From assembly GCA_016713525.1 (NCBI GenBank), contig JADJOZ010000004.1, positions 124,001 through 188,000 of the forward strand: 64,000 bases of DNA. The letters run 5' to 3'. Below are positions 28,243 to 38,677 of this stretch, piece by piece (position 1 is the stretch's first letter; each line of letters opens with the position of its first letter). A model generated the notes under the pieces. That model ran no database searches. It was not told where the DNA came from and was given only the letters and a program-made list of their open reading frames with translations. The DNA is from Bacteroidota bacterium. GTDB taxonomy: Bacteria > Bacteroidota > Bacteroidia > AKYH767-A > OLB10. The position numbers and the translations under genes are program-made.

Positions 28243-29465
28243 ATGAAACCGGCATTAAAACGCATCTTTTTGTAATAATTTGTACATTTATAGCAGCCAC
28301 CTCAAAGGCTCAAACAGCTGAAGATTCACTTGTTACAGGTCTCACCAAGGGTGATGGCGCTACGGTTATTTCAGGCTACGGGGAGTTTAAGTTTAACTAC
28401 GATTTACGCTACAAAACAGGTTCTGCCAACATGACCCGTGCGGTTTTGTTTGTCGGCCATCGTTTTAATAATAGAGTATCACTAGTCAGCGAACTCGAAC
28501 TCGAAGATGCCAAAATTGAAGGCGGTGAAGCAGGTGGCGAATTCAATCTGGAGCAATTATACCTTCGCTTTAATTTGAATGCGTCGCATTATTTAACTGC
28601 GGGACTTTTCATTCCACGCATCGGCATCATTAATGAAAATCATTTGCCTACCACATTCAATGGCAACGACAGGCCATACACCGAAAAATTAGTAATACCA
28701 TCTACCTGGCGTGAAATGGGTATTGGCTTTTATGGTACCAGTTCGCGATTAACAGGATTAAGTTATTCAGCTGCATTGATCAACGGATTAAATGCATCTG
28801 AATTTGAAAGTGAATCAGGAATTCGTGCCGGCAGACAAGGAGGCAAAATGGCAACCGCCACCAATCTCGCTATCACAGGTTCGTTAGTATATAATACAGG
28901 CGATTTACGTGCAGGTATTTCGGCGTACTATGGGGGCAGCACCGGTTTGTCGCAACGTGAAGCCGATAGTCTGTTACTCGATAACGGCGCATTCAGCACC
29001 CCTGTTATTTTAACCGAAGCAAATATTATCTATAGCAAACCACTGTTTACACTTAAAACATTAGGCGCTATCATTTCAATTCCCGATGCAAAAAAATTAA
29101 ATCGTGCATATGCAGGCAATACCGCATCGATGATGTTTGGTGGTTATTTTGAAGCAGGCATAAATTTGCTTCATGCATTCAACTATAAAGGAGATCAAAA
29201 GCTCGATCTTTTTGCACGTGCTGAAATCATCAATCTGAATGCAGAACTTCCTGATAATGGGATCTCGAATGAAATCAATGAAAAAACTTTCTTCATTACC
29301 GGTCTTCAATATTTTCCTGCCAAAGGTGTAGTTATAAAAGCCGATTACACCTTGCGTAATACCGGCGAACCAAACAGCGACTTAATTATTAATCCGTTTC
29401 CGGAAGCACTCCCCTATTATAAATCAAACGGATTTTTTAATATCGGAGCAGGTTACAGTTTTTAA
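28243..29465 (+). CDS. Outer-membrane porin-like protein (apparent frameshift in signal peptide)
   Basis: The main frame is open from 28276 to the stop at 29463-29465, and its first ATG is at 28432. The upstream 150 bases read as a continuous protein (TAEDSLVTGLTKGDGATVIS) led by a signal peptide in another frame. One missing base in the A-run 28257-28260 joins the ATG at 28243 to it, giving a 407-residue protein with signal THLFVIICTFIAATSKAQ. The mature part has porin-like strands and loops (YGEFKFNYDLRYKTG, VSLVSELELEDAKIEGG, LNASHYLTAGLFIPRIG, IKADYTLRN) and ends with NIGAGYSF. It resembles phosphate-selective or general porins. It is the first gene of a four-gene envelope redox operon, one base before the Rieske gene. 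Confidence 0.75.
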
Positions 29466-29466
29466 T

Positions 29467-29892
29467 ATGGAACGCAGGCAATTCATAAAATCAGCGTGTG
29501 TGGCTTGTGCCGGAATGGCAATTACACTTCCGTTATTAAATGGTTGCAGCACCCCTTCGCAGTTAATTCAGGCTTCCCTTAACGGGGATGAATTACAGGT
29601 GCCCCTGACAGCATTCGCAGATAAAAATTATGTGATTGTCCGCTCTAAACAACTGGAATTTGATGTTTTTGTAAAGAAGGAAACCGATGGCACTTACAAA
29701 GCTTTGCTGATGCGATGCACACATCGGAACAATCCCGTGCAGCGAACATCTGCTGGATTTGTTTGTCACGAACATGGAAGTCGGTTCAATGAACAAGGAA
29801 AGGTATTGACAGAACCCGCAGTAAAAAATCTAACAGAATTACCAATAACTATCAATCAATCATATATCAATATTAAATATCGCTTACCATGA
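29467..29892 (+). CDS. Rieske [2Fe-2S] protein, membrane-anchored
   Basis: The 141-residue protein has an N-terminal MERRQFIKSACVACAGMAIT segment, which resembles a Tat-like or lipoprotein signal, and the lipobox LLNGC (Cys27). The cluster-binding motifs are CTH (Cys84, His86) and CHEH (Cys100, His103), so all four ligands of a Rieske [2Fe-2S] centre are present. The domain is short, without an oxygenase partner, so it likely transfers electrons in the periplasm. The gene starts one base after the porin gene, and its stop overlaps the next start as ATGA, which indicates one operon with the imelysin and di-heme genes. Confidence 0.85.
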   Translation: MERRQFIKSACVACAGMAITLPLLNGCSTPSQLIQASLNGDELQVPLTAFADKNYVIVRSKQLEFDVFVKKETDGTYKALLMRCTHRNNPVQRTSAGFVCHEHGSRFNEQGKVLTEPAVKNLTELPITINQSYINIKYRLP

Positions 29893-30957
29893 AACTAAAA
29901 ATTACTATGCTTGGTCTGGCACTCACTGCCCTTGCATTCACCGGATGTAAAAAGATGATGACGAAAATACTACCACAGCAACAGTTACCAATGAAAAAGT
30001 AGTATTGGATTTCGCCGATTATATAGCGCACTATGCTTATAGCAATTTAGCTGACGAAACAACCGACTTATACAATAAAATTGCAGCTTTCAATGCATCA
30101 CCCGACGATACCAAACTGCAGGCATGCAAAGATTCCTGGAAAGCATCCCGTTTAGTTTGGGAAAAAACAGAATCATTTTTGTTCGGACCGGTTGCTACAG
30201 ATAATATTGATCCGCGAATCGACACCTGGCCGGTGAATTTCAATGATCTTGAAATTATTCTCGCTAATGGTCAGCCATTCACTGCTTCTTATATTGACGG
30301 ACTCGATGATGCACTTAAAGGTTTTCATCCAATAGAATATTTATTGTTCGGTCAGAATGGCGATAAAACTGCCACTCAATTTACTCCCCGTCAGTTTGAA
30401 TATCTCGAAGCACTTGCCTTAAATCTGAAGACATTAACAGGCGACCTTGCAACAGGTTGGGATCCTCAAAATAATTCATCATACTACCACGAATTTCAGA
30501 GTGCCGGAAATGGAAGTGCAAACTACCCTACCCTTCTATCTGCCTATGAAGAAATGGTGAATGCTATGGCCGGAATTTGTGATGAAGTAGCAAACGGAAA
30601 GATCAGTGAACCATTTACAGCACAACATCCGGATCTCGAAGAATCTCATTTTGCAAAAATTCCATCACCGATTTTACCAATAATATTCGCGGTGTGGAAG
30701 CAGTTTATCAGGGTAACATTGGTAATGATGCAGCTGGTTTGGAAGATATTGTCCGCAAGCACAATCTCTCACTCGACAATACCATTAAAACAAAAATAAA
30801 TAACGCAAAAACTGCATTGGGAAACATCACCGTTCCATTTGGAGAAGCAATAGTATCTCAGCCTATTCAGGTTCAGAATGCTATTGATGCGATTAATGAA
30901 CTGAAGACAGTACTTGAAACAGATTTAATGGATTTGGTGCAATTGCATGTGGATTAA
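29889..30957 (+). CDS. Imelysin (M75/EfeO-like) lipoprotein, with two apparent frameshifts
   Basis: The frame starting at 29889 gives a lipoprotein signal (MLGLALTALAFTGC), then shifts at the A-run 29949-29953. The main frame follows (DDDENTTTATVTNEKVVLDF) with the imelysin signature GFHPIEYLLFG, matching the GxHxxE metal-site motif. A second shift in the A-run 30655-30659 leads to the C-terminal helix frame (DFTNNIRGVEAVYQGNIGND) ending at 30957. Adding one A at each site gives a clean 356-residue protein. Imelysin-like proteins bind iron or haem in the periplasm. Both breaks are in five-base A-runs, so assembly error is likely. Confidence 0.8.
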
Positions 30958-31004
30958 TTGTAAAATACTGATAAATTCTTTCACAAAAATATTTTGATCA
31001 TTTC

Positions 31005-32381
31005 ATGAAACTGAAAAGTTCCATATTGGGTGCCTGTATTCTTGCTGGCACCCTTTCATCATGCACCAAGAATGATGAGTTATTGCAATACAGCGATAAC
31101 GAATGGTTGTCGGGTGGTGTACAAACCGTTTTTGATCAGGGTGCAGGTGCTTTCAGTCATCCGTTTCCATATTTGAGTGGCGACAAACTAAGAGTGCATG
31201 AAATTGGTGATCTGGGATTCGAAGCAACGTTTGTTACGGCACCGGCACCATTAAATCCCGGACTTGGACCGGTTTACAATAATGTGTCGTGCGCATCTTG
31301 TCACATTGCCGATGGTAGAGGAAGACCACCTTATCCCCGTGAACAAATGAAGTCGCTATTAATCAGATTAAGTTCACCAGGCACAGATGCCAGCGGCGGA
31401 CCATTACCTTTACCCGGTTTTGGCGGACAACTCCAGCAGTATGCTTTGGCAGGAAGAGTACCTGAAGCAACTGTAGCCATTCTTCATACATACATAGACC
31501 GTTATTTCGATGATGGCAGCAGTTATCAGATGGCAGTTCCTGAATATCAGTTTCTGAATCCCTATATTCCATTTCCAGCTGGCATGCAATTTTCACCTCG
31601 TGTAGCACCTCCTGTTTTTGGATTGGGCTTACTCGAAGCTGTTCCGGAAGAAACTCTTCTGGCTTATGCCGATGAATTTGATGCTGATGGTGATGGTATT
31701 TCGGGAAAAGCTAATTATGGTTATGATGTAATTAAGCAACGTCACGTGTTAGGTCGCTTTGGCTGGAAAGCTGCGCAGCCAACATTGAAACAACAGACTG
31801 CAGGTGCGTATCATGAAGATATGGGTGTTACCAGTTCCTATTTTCCCTATGAAAGTGCTCATGGACAATTACAGGATGATGGATTAAATGATGATACGGA
31901 ACTCACCGACAGTCTGCTGCATGCCGTAACATTTTATGTGCAAACACTCGCAGTTCCCGCACGCCGAAATGCCGATACTCCGACAGTTATGGAAGGCAAA
32001 AACATTTTCATGAATGCCGGTTGCGGATCCTGTCACCGCCCGTCAATGACCACTGCGGTTAATGTGGCATTCCCGGAAATCAGCAATCAGAAAATATTTC
32101 CATACAGCGATATGTTATTGCATGATATGGGAAGTGAGCTCGCCGATAATCGTGGTGATTATCGTGCAACAGGAAATGAATGGCGAACACCACCCTTATG
32201 GGGAATTGGGTTAACCAAATTAGTAAACGGACACAATAATTACCTGCATGATGGTCGTGCACGCAGTCTCATTGAAGCCATTATGTGGCATGGAGGCGAA
32301 GGTGCTGCCTCACGCAATTATGTGAAGCAGCTTAGTGCAGGCGACAGAGCAAAACTAATTTCTTTTTTAGAGTCGCTTTAA
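31005..32381 (+). CDS. Di-heme c-type peroxidase-like oxidoreductase (DHOR), lipoprotein
   Basis: The 458-residue protein has a lipoprotein signal (LAGTLSSC, Cys20) and two c-type heme sites: CASCH (96-100) and CGSCH (340-344). This domain order and length fit the di-heme oxidoreductase family related to MauG and bacterial cytochrome c peroxidases. Conserved flanking segments include GLGPVYNNVS, the probable metal loop DEFDADGDGISGK and TPPLWGIGLT. It would be periplasmic and accept or pass electrons. It lies 47 bases after the imelysin gene; imelysin and DHOR genes are often neighbours in Bacteroidota and are thought to take part in iron handling. Confidence 0.88.
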   Translation: MKLKSSILGACILAGTLSSCTKNDELLQYSDNEWLSGGVQTVFDQGAGAFSHPFPYLSGDKLRVHEIGDLGFEATFVTAPAPLNPGLGPVYNNVSCASCHIADGRGRPPYPREQMKSLLIRLSSPGTDASGGPLPLPGFGGQLQQYALAGRVPEATVAILHTYIDRYFDDGSSYQMAVPEYQFLNPYIPFPAGMQFSPRVAPPVFGLGLLEAVPEETLLAYADEFDADGDGISGKANYGYDVIKQRHVLGRFGWKAAQPTLKQQTAGAYHEDMGVTSSYFPYESAHGQLQDDGLNDDTELTDSLLHAVTFYVQTLAVPARRNADTPTVMEGKNIFMNAGCGSCHRPSMTTAVNVAFPEISNQKIFPYSDMLLHDMGSELADNRGDYRATGNEWRTPPLWGIGLTKLVNGHNNYLHDGRARSLIEAIMWHGGEGAASRNYVKQLSAGDRAKLISFLESL

Positions 32382-32406
32382 TTCCGCTTGGGCGGGATGT
32401 TGTTGC

Positions 32407-34357
32407 TTAGTCGAGTAAATATTTTTTCATAAATTCAATGGTAGCATAAAACTGAAAATCGGAATTGGTTTTTTTGCGGAAACCATGTCCTTCGTCTTTT
32501 GCTTCCAGGTACCACACTACATTTCCTTGCTTTTCAAGAGTGTTGAACATTTGTTCGGCTTCTGTTCTTGGTACACGCGGATCATTTCCTCCCTGTACAA
32601 TGAATAAAGGCTTCTTAATTTTTGCTGCATTGTTCAATGGCGAAATCTTTTCCAGGAAGGCATACATTTTCGGATCCTGTTCATCACCATATTCCACACG
32701 TCTTAAATCACGTCGATAACTTTCGGTATTTTTAAGAAATGTATTGAAGTTTGAAATCCCTACTACATCAATTGCGCATCTTATTTTATCGGCATAATGA
32801 ACACTCACAGCCAGCGACATATAGCCACCGTACGAACCACCCATTACCAACACGCGAGAAGCATCAAGCTCCGGTTGCAATGCTATCCAATCGAGTAAAG
32901 CACCAATATCTTTAACAGAATTTTCACGTAACATGCCATTGTCCAATTTCACAAATGTTTTTCCATATCCGGAACTACCACGCACATTTGGATAAATGAC
33001 AGCAACTCCCATTTCTTCCAGAAAATAATTGGTGCGTCCCTGAAATCCCGGCAATGACTGCCCTTCAGGTCCACCATGAATGTTAATGATAACAGGTCGC
33101 TTACCTGTGAATTTCGCATTGGGCTTAAAATAAAACCCTGAAATTTCCAATCCATCAAAACTCTTCCATTTAATAAGTTGTGTTTCTGAAAGTTGTTCCG
33201 CAACAATGCCTCCCAATTCACTTTCCGTCCACCGCTCCGTGGCACCGCTTGTAATATCATAAGTATAAATATCGGCATTCGCTCTGGCGGATGAAAAGCT
33301 GAAGCTAAACTCATTGCTTTTTGGACGCCATGAAATTCCGCCAATAAGACCAATTGGCATTTTGGTAAGCTGTGAATATTTGTGTGTAGTCATATCCATA
33401 AGATATACTTTCGTAATACCCGCTTCACTAACCGTAAACAATAATTGTGTACCATCTTCTTTGATATCGATAGAACCAATATCCCATTTAATATCGCTGG
33501 TGAGATAAGTAACATTTTTCCCATCAACCGACATCATTGCCAATCTGCGAAATTCATTATCCATATCGGTTACAAAATAAACCGACTTTCCATCCTTACT
33601 AAATTTTGCACCACCATTAGCAACAGGTTCCTTTTTATTCACCGGACTAATAGCAGTCTTCGTATTTGTTTTAAGATCGAATACATAAATGGTACTTTCA
33701 TTCACCGATTTGCCTTCCTGAATTAAAAGTTTGGTATCATCCGGTGACCAGTCAGTAACCGACCATCCCCCACCGGAAACTTCATGAATTAATTTGGCTG
33801 AATTCGGATCGCGGGGATCCATGGTATATAAATCACGGTCGGCACCATTTCTTCGGGTAGAGGTAAATGAAATAAGATTTTTAGCATTGTTAAACCGAAT
33901 ATTTCCATTCTGTGATCGACCTCCGTCACTAATCAATGTAGTTACTCCTGTTCCCATATCATAGCGATAAAGTTGAGCGAATTCATTTCCTCCTGCATCG
34001 CGCGAATAAATAAAATAATCGCCATTCACAGGTTCAAAAATTGCATTACCTACTGGCTCATCAAAAAATGTCAACTGCTTTCTTGCACCCATTGGCATCT
34101 TCAGATAATGCAACTGATTCGTATTCCCAAACCGGGTGGTCATTAACATTTCCCGCTTTAGCGGATGCCAATCGACATGTCCAGCTGAACGTGATTCGGT
34201 ATAGCGTTTAACTGCTTCTGCAGTTGCTGAAGGAATTACAGGCAGATTTTTTAGAATCAGATTTTCAGTCGGTTTAATTTCTTTCGCCGGCTGCGTCATC
34301 CCTGCCAAAAGGGAAAAGGAGCGCGATAATAGTTAAAGTTCTCAGGTTTTTGAACAT
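32407..34357 (-). CDS. S9-family prolyl oligopeptidase-like peptidase (apparent frameshift in signal peptide)
   Basis: The open frame from 34308 starts inside the protein (MTQPAKEI). An ATG at 34357 in another frame gives MFKNLRTLTIIALL, and dropping one base from the run 34314-34317 joins them into a normal signal peptide ending LLAGMTQ. The enzyme has an N-terminal beta-propeller (FTSTRRNGADRDLYTMDPRD, GISWRPKSNEFSFSFSSARA) and a C-terminal alpha/beta hydrolase. Numbered from 34308, the triad is Ser492 (GGSYGGYM), Asp576 (GGNDPRV) and His608 (DEGHGF). It would cleave short peptides in the periplasm. It converges with the DHOR gene 26 bases away. Confidence 0.88.
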
Positions 34358-34427
34358 GGTTAGCGTTTTAGATGATTAACGAATATATATCAGATTTTCA
34401 TGCATTACACCACATATTGATGTTGAG

Positions 34428-35060
34428 CTATTTCACTATAGTATCACGATACCGCCAAAGATGCCGGCATGCAAGTGTGCGATAGGGTTTCCATGCAATA
34501 CTCACTTCTTCCATTTGAGATGAAAGTATTTTTCCTTCTCCCTGCAGCTTGTATAAACTGCGCATTTCATTGCGTATCCCTACATCATCAACAGGAAGAA
34601 TATCGGGACGGTTCATGGTAAACATCAGTATCATTTCTGCTGTCCATCTGCCAACTCCTTTGATAGATGTTAAGTGCGCCAATAATTCCGGATCATCCAT
34701 TTTGTTCAATTTCCTATATTCGAAACCGTTAGTAATAGCAAACTCAGCAATGTTTTTAAGATAACCTGCTTTGGCAAACGATAATCCCGCGCCACGCAAT
34801 TTTTCTACTTTCATTTTGACCACTTTTTCCGGTACCGGATTGCCTTCCGGAAATAAATCCAGGAAGCGTCCAAAAATGGTATCACCCGCTTTTGCCGACA
34901 GTTGTTGGCTGGTAATCGACTGCAGCAAAGCAAAATAAATATCCCGGTTTTTGCCATGAGAAAGCTCCCCGGTGGCCCGAATTACCTTTTTTAATACCGG
35001 ATCACGTCGCAAAACCTTGTATGCATCCTCTGATTTCCAATTAGTTAAGCCCATCTTCAA
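34428..35060 (-). CDS. AlkA-type DNA-3-methyladenine glycosylase
   Basis: This 210-residue HhH-GPD superfamily protein has the hairpin-helix-hairpin LTSIKGVGRWTAEMI at about 130-144 and the catalytic aspartate Asp159 in ILPVDDVGIR. The family removes alkylated purines such as 3-methyladenine to start base-excision repair. The protein lacks the N-terminal AlkA_N domain of E. coli AlkA, so it is the short form. The N-terminal segment SITSQQLSAKAGDTIF (residues 48-63) is also typical. It is a single gene with its own transcription unit. Confidence 0.88.
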   Translation of the reverse strand: MKMGLTNWKSEDAYKVLRRDPVLKKVIRATGELSHGKNRDIYFALLQSITSQQLSAKAGDTIFGRFLDLFPEGNPVPEKVVKMKVEKLRGAGLSFAKAGYLKNIAEFAITNGFEYRKLNKMDDPELLAHLTSIKGVGRWTAEMILMFTMNRPDILPVDDVGIRNEMRSLYKLQGEGKILSSQMEEVSIAWKPYRTLACRHLWRYRDTIVK

Positions 35061-35139
35061 GATTTTAATGAAATTTGTGCAATTATTCAGGCAGCAGCAT
35101 CAACTGTTCATTGTCTGATACCTGAAAGCTCCTATTCCC

Positions 35140-35147
35140 TAACTTTG
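35140..35147 (+). promoter_or_regulatory. -7 promoter box for the 976-residue T9SS cargo gene
   Basis: TAACTTTG is an exact TAnnTTTG match ending 15 bases before the ATG at 35163, which implies a short leader. A TTG lies 26 bases upstream, rather far for a -33 element. Confidence 0.5.
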
Positions 35148-35162
35148 CGAAAATAGTAATTT

Positions 35163-38093
35163 ATGAGAATCATCCTAATGGCAGCAGTTGCCTTATGCAG
35201 TCTGTTTGCAAATGCACAAACCCCAAACCTGCACTGGGCATATCGTAACAATGGTCCTTCGTTTTATGAAGATCGCGGACTTAAAACAACCATCGATAAT
35301 CAGGGCAATGTTATTTCTACCGGTTATGAAGCATTTGATTGCACCGACATCGATATTGTAACCATTAAATACAACGAAGCAGGTGATACACTTTGGAAGC
35401 AGGTATATGCCGGTATAGGAACATACAACGATGAAGATCGTCCAACTGCCTTGATTACCGATCAGGCAGGAAATATTTATGTAACCGGTTTTAGTGAAGA
35501 TGGTTCATCAACGGATATGGTAACTATAAAATATTCACCTGCAGGAGTACAACTTTGGGCTTCACGGTATACCGCAGCAGTTGTAGCACAAGGAAATGAT
35601 GTGGCTGTTGATGCATCCGGAAATGTTTTTACAACGGGATTTGCGGGACCTTTCAATGATAAAGAATTTATACTGGTCAAATATAATTCATCGGGTGCAC
35701 AACAATGGGTGCAGACTTATTCAGTTGCTACCAGTGATGAAGCATTGAAAATTGCAGTTGATAATGCAGGCAATCCGGTAATTACCGGTAAAACTGCAAC
35801 CAATGGTTTTTCCTTTAATTATACAACCATAAAATACAACACGTCGGGTGCAGTACAATGGACAGCAACTTATAATTCGCCATTAGGAAATTTTAGCGAT
35901 GAGCCTGTTGATCTGGTTATTGATGCATTGAATAATATTTATGTCACCGGTTTCAGTAATTATACGGTAAGTACCTCACGTGATTTTCTAACTATTAAAT
36001 ACGACCCATCAGGAAATGTGGTGTGGGAATCGAATTACACCAACACTGCATTTGTCAGCGATGACTATCCGATCGATATGGTAGTTGATAATGCTGGAAA
36101 TGTTTATGTGACGGGTTCCAGTATTGGTTTGGGTACAGGCCAGGATATACTAACCATAAAAATTAATAATTCAGGTCAGTTGGTTTGGGAAGCACGCGTT
36201 GATAGTGTGAATTTTTCTGATTTTCCGTTGGGTATGGGTCTTAGTCCCGCTCAGGATGCAGTTTACATAGGTGGTTACATAACTACAGGTACAAATACGT
36301 TTTCTGACATCGATTGGATTGCTCTTCGCTATGATACTTCCGGTACAGAACTCAATCGCATAATCATTGATGGTCCCGGAAATGATTTTGATATCGGTCA
36401 TCACCTTGCAACCGGAGCAAATGGTAAGATTGCTATGACAGGAATTTTTTCACAACAGAATTTTCAGCACATTGATGGTGATATGTCGACGGTTCTTTTA
36501 GATGACAATCTCAATTTGTTGTGGACACGCTTCGATAATGGGATCAATCATGTAGATGATCGTGGCAGTGATATGGTAGTTGATGAAGTTGGAAATTCTT
36601 ATGTATGCGGATATTCTTTAGGACATGAAACCGGATATACCGATTTAATAGTTTTTAAAGTAAATGCTTCCGGAGTTAAGCAATGGGAATATCGCTGGAC
36701 AGGAACAGAAGAAACCAGCAATGAAAAAGGAGTGGCACTGGTCATTGATGCGCAAAAGAATGTATATGTAACCTGTACTGTAGATACCTCCCTTACGGGG
36801 AATTACAACGACATCTACACCATTAAACTGGATCCTAACGGTGTGTTGGTATGGGGAAATTATTTTAATGGAACGGCAGGTGGCAGTGATGTGCCTGTAG
36901 GTATAGCGATTGATGCCACCGGAAAAATATTTATAGGTGGTACAACAGTCTCGGCCGTAACCGGATTCGATGGCCTGGCATTGTGTTACGATAACAATGG
37001 AAATCAGCTGTGGGCTACACCATTTGATAATGGCGGTCTGGGTGAAATCTTCACAGCAATGGCTATTGATGCTAACTCCAACATGTATAGTGCCGGTGGA
37101 TCTAATCCGGTCACAGGAGCCTTAACAGATGGCTTGCTGGTAAAATTCGATGCAGCAGGAACAATGCTATGGGATACTACGTATGATTTTAGTAGCGCCA
37201 GTTTCGACCGCGATTTTTTTAACAGCATTGCTATTGATAGCAACCAGGATATTATTGTGGCCGGACAAAGTAATTTAGATTTTGTAATTGCCAAGTACAA
37301 TCCGAGTGGAAATCCATTGTGGATTCAGAATTACAGCTTTAGCAGTTATACCGATTCTGCAAGTGCTGTAGTGGTTGATGGTGACGATAATGTTTTAGTT
37401 GGTGGAACCTTTGGTCAGTTTGTGGAAGCCGATTTTGGAGTGGTGAAATTTGATCCTGCCGGAAATTTTCTGTGGGCACAAAAAGTTGCTAACTCAGCCG
37501 GCGCCGATGATATTCTCACCGACATAGCAGTAGATGCATCCGGAGCAGTGTATTTAACGGGATATGAAACCAGTGCGTTTACTACCAACTACAACTTTAT
37601 GACGGTTAAGTATGATTCAACAGGCGCATTCAAGTACGAGCTTATGTGGTCATCGACAAACGGCGTGGAGCCCGATTACGGTAAAAAGATTGCACTCGAC
37701 ACCACAGGCAACCTATACATCATGGGCGATGCCAATGATAATTGTTTTGGCAATGTTTTCATTAATGGTTTCCGCTGGGATATACAAGTGCTTCGCTATG
37801 GTCAGGGAATCTTCTCAGGAATAGATGAACCCATTCAAGCACAAAATGATTTGTTGGTGTATCCGAATCCTGCCCATAATGAATTTACTATTGCTTTACC
37901 TTTAAATTTTACCACTGATGCGAATGTCGATGTTGCAATTTATGATGTAACAGGCAGACAGCTATACTCCAATCAACACCATGGATCACATCCCATAAAA
38001 ATTAATAGCTCATCATTTAAAAAAGGTTTGGTATTTGTGTCAGTCATTTCAGAAAACGGGGAAAGAAGAAACAGTAAGGTGCTGGTGAATTAA
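35163..38093 (+). CDS. Large T9SS-sorted SBBP/beta-propeller protein
   Basis: The 976-residue protein has a signal peptide (MRIILMAAVALCSLFANA, then Gln) and more than a dozen repeats. Each repeat has an AxDxxGNxYVTG-type strand (DQAGNIYVTGFSEDG, DASGNVFTTGFAG, DNAGNVYVTGSSIG) followed by IKYNxxGxxxW (TIKYSPAGVQLW, TIKYNTSGAVQW). This is the SBBP repeat pattern of extracellular propellers. The end is a T9SS type A sorting domain (LLVYPNPAHNEFTIAL to NSKVLVN). It is probably secreted or displayed on the cell surface; the ligand is unknown. No frameshift is seen in this long gene. Confidence 0.88.
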   Translation: MRIILMAAVALCSLFANAQTPNLHWAYRNNGPSFYEDRGLKTTIDNQGNVISTGYEAFDCTDIDIVTIKYNEAGDTLWKQVYAGIGTYNDEDRPTALITDQAGNIYVTGFSEDGSSTDMVTIKYSPAGVQLWASRYTAAVVAQGNDVAVDASGNVFTTGFAGPFNDKEFILVKYNSSGAQQWVQTYSVATSDEALKIAVDNAGNPVITGKTATNGFSFNYTTIKYNTSGAVQWTATYNSPLGNFSDEPVDLVIDALNNIYVTGFSNYTVSTSRDFLTIKYDPSGNVVWESNYTNTAFVSDDYPIDMVVDNAGNVYVTGSSIGLGTGQDILTIKINNSGQLVWEARVDSVNFSDFPLGMGLSPAQDAVYIGGYITTGTNTFSDIDWIALRYDTSGTELNRIIIDGPGNDFDIGHHLATGANGKIAMTGIFSQQNFQHIDGDMSTVLLDDNLNLLWTRFDNGINHVDDRGSDMVVDEVGNSYVCGYSLGHETGYTDLIVFKVNASGVKQWEYRWTGTEETSNEKGVALVIDAQKNVYVTCTVDTSLTGNYNDIYTIKLDPNGVLVWGNYFNGTAGGSDVPVGIAIDATGKIFIGGTTVSAVTGFDGLALCYDNNGNQLWATPFDNGGLGEIFTAMAIDANSNMYSAGGSNPVTGALTDGLLVKFDAAGTMLWDTTYDFSSASFDRDFFNSIAIDSNQDIIVAGQSNLDFVIAKYNPSGNPLWIQNYSFSSYTDSASAVVVDGDDNVLVGGTFGQFVEADFGVVKFDPAGNFLWAQKVANSAGADDILTDIAVDASGAVYLTGYETSAFTTNYNFMTVKYDSTGAFKYELMWSSTNGVEPDYGKKIALDTTGNLYIMGDANDNCFGNVFINGFRWDIQVLRYGQGIFSGIDEPIQAQNDLLVYPNPAHNEFTIALPLNFTTDANVDVAIYDVTGRQLYSNQHHGSHPIKINSSSFKKGLVFVSVISENGERRNSKVLVN

Positions 38094-38113
38094 TTCAAGG
38101 TTATGGTCTTTAA

Positions 38114-38300
38114 AATATGTCATAAGTCATAAGAAATAAGGGGGAATTTAGTCATTGGCCATAGGTCATAAGCAATAAGGGAATTTAGTCATTGGCCATA
38201 GGTCATAAGAAATAAGGGAATTTAGTCATTGGCCATAGGTCATAAGAAATAAGGGAATTTAGTCATTGGCAATAAGTCATAAGCAATAAGGGAATTTCGT
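38114..38300. repeat. Tandem repeat of 37 bp, about five units
   Basis: GTCATTGGC begins at 38151, 38188, 38225 and 38262, an exact 37-bp period. Each unit contains CATAGGTCATAAG and AATAAGGGAATTTA, nearly the same core as in the 89-bp minisatellite at 27310-27905. The first unit also holds a GTCATAA heptamer repeat. Confidence 0.85.
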
Positions 38301-38420
38301 GTTAGAACTGTATTCAGTATTCTGCAGGATTGTTATTATTCAATAGCAAATAGCAGGAATTGAACCATGATATTATGCGAAATACTTCATTTTTTGTGTG
38401 ATATCCCATCTATCATTTCC

Positions 38421-38640
38421 CCGATACTGGTCCTCGCCTTTGGCGAGGACCCTTCCCCAAAATTTTATATTTTAACGAAATAAATTGTATTTTTACAATT
38501 CACCGATCATAAATCAATCGTTGAGAAAATTATGTATTGGCACATTGCGCAATAAAAATATTAGATTTATCAGATATAGATGTTTTTATTCTGGCCATTG
38601 AGTTGCGTGCATCCTCGCCACAGTCCGATCGCTATCGGAC
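38421..38640. repeat. Dispersed element R1, inverted full copy
   Basis: This 220-bp block matches the reverse complement of 3521-3731: CCGATACTGGTCCTCGCC at one end, TATTTTAACGAAATAAATTG inside, TTCTGGCCATTGAGTTGC, and CCTCGCCACAGTCCGAT at the other end. It lies directly before the T9SS remnant at 38678. Confidence 0.75.
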
Positions 38641-38677
38641 GAGGACGAGATGAGGAAGAATATCAAGAAAAAAACAA

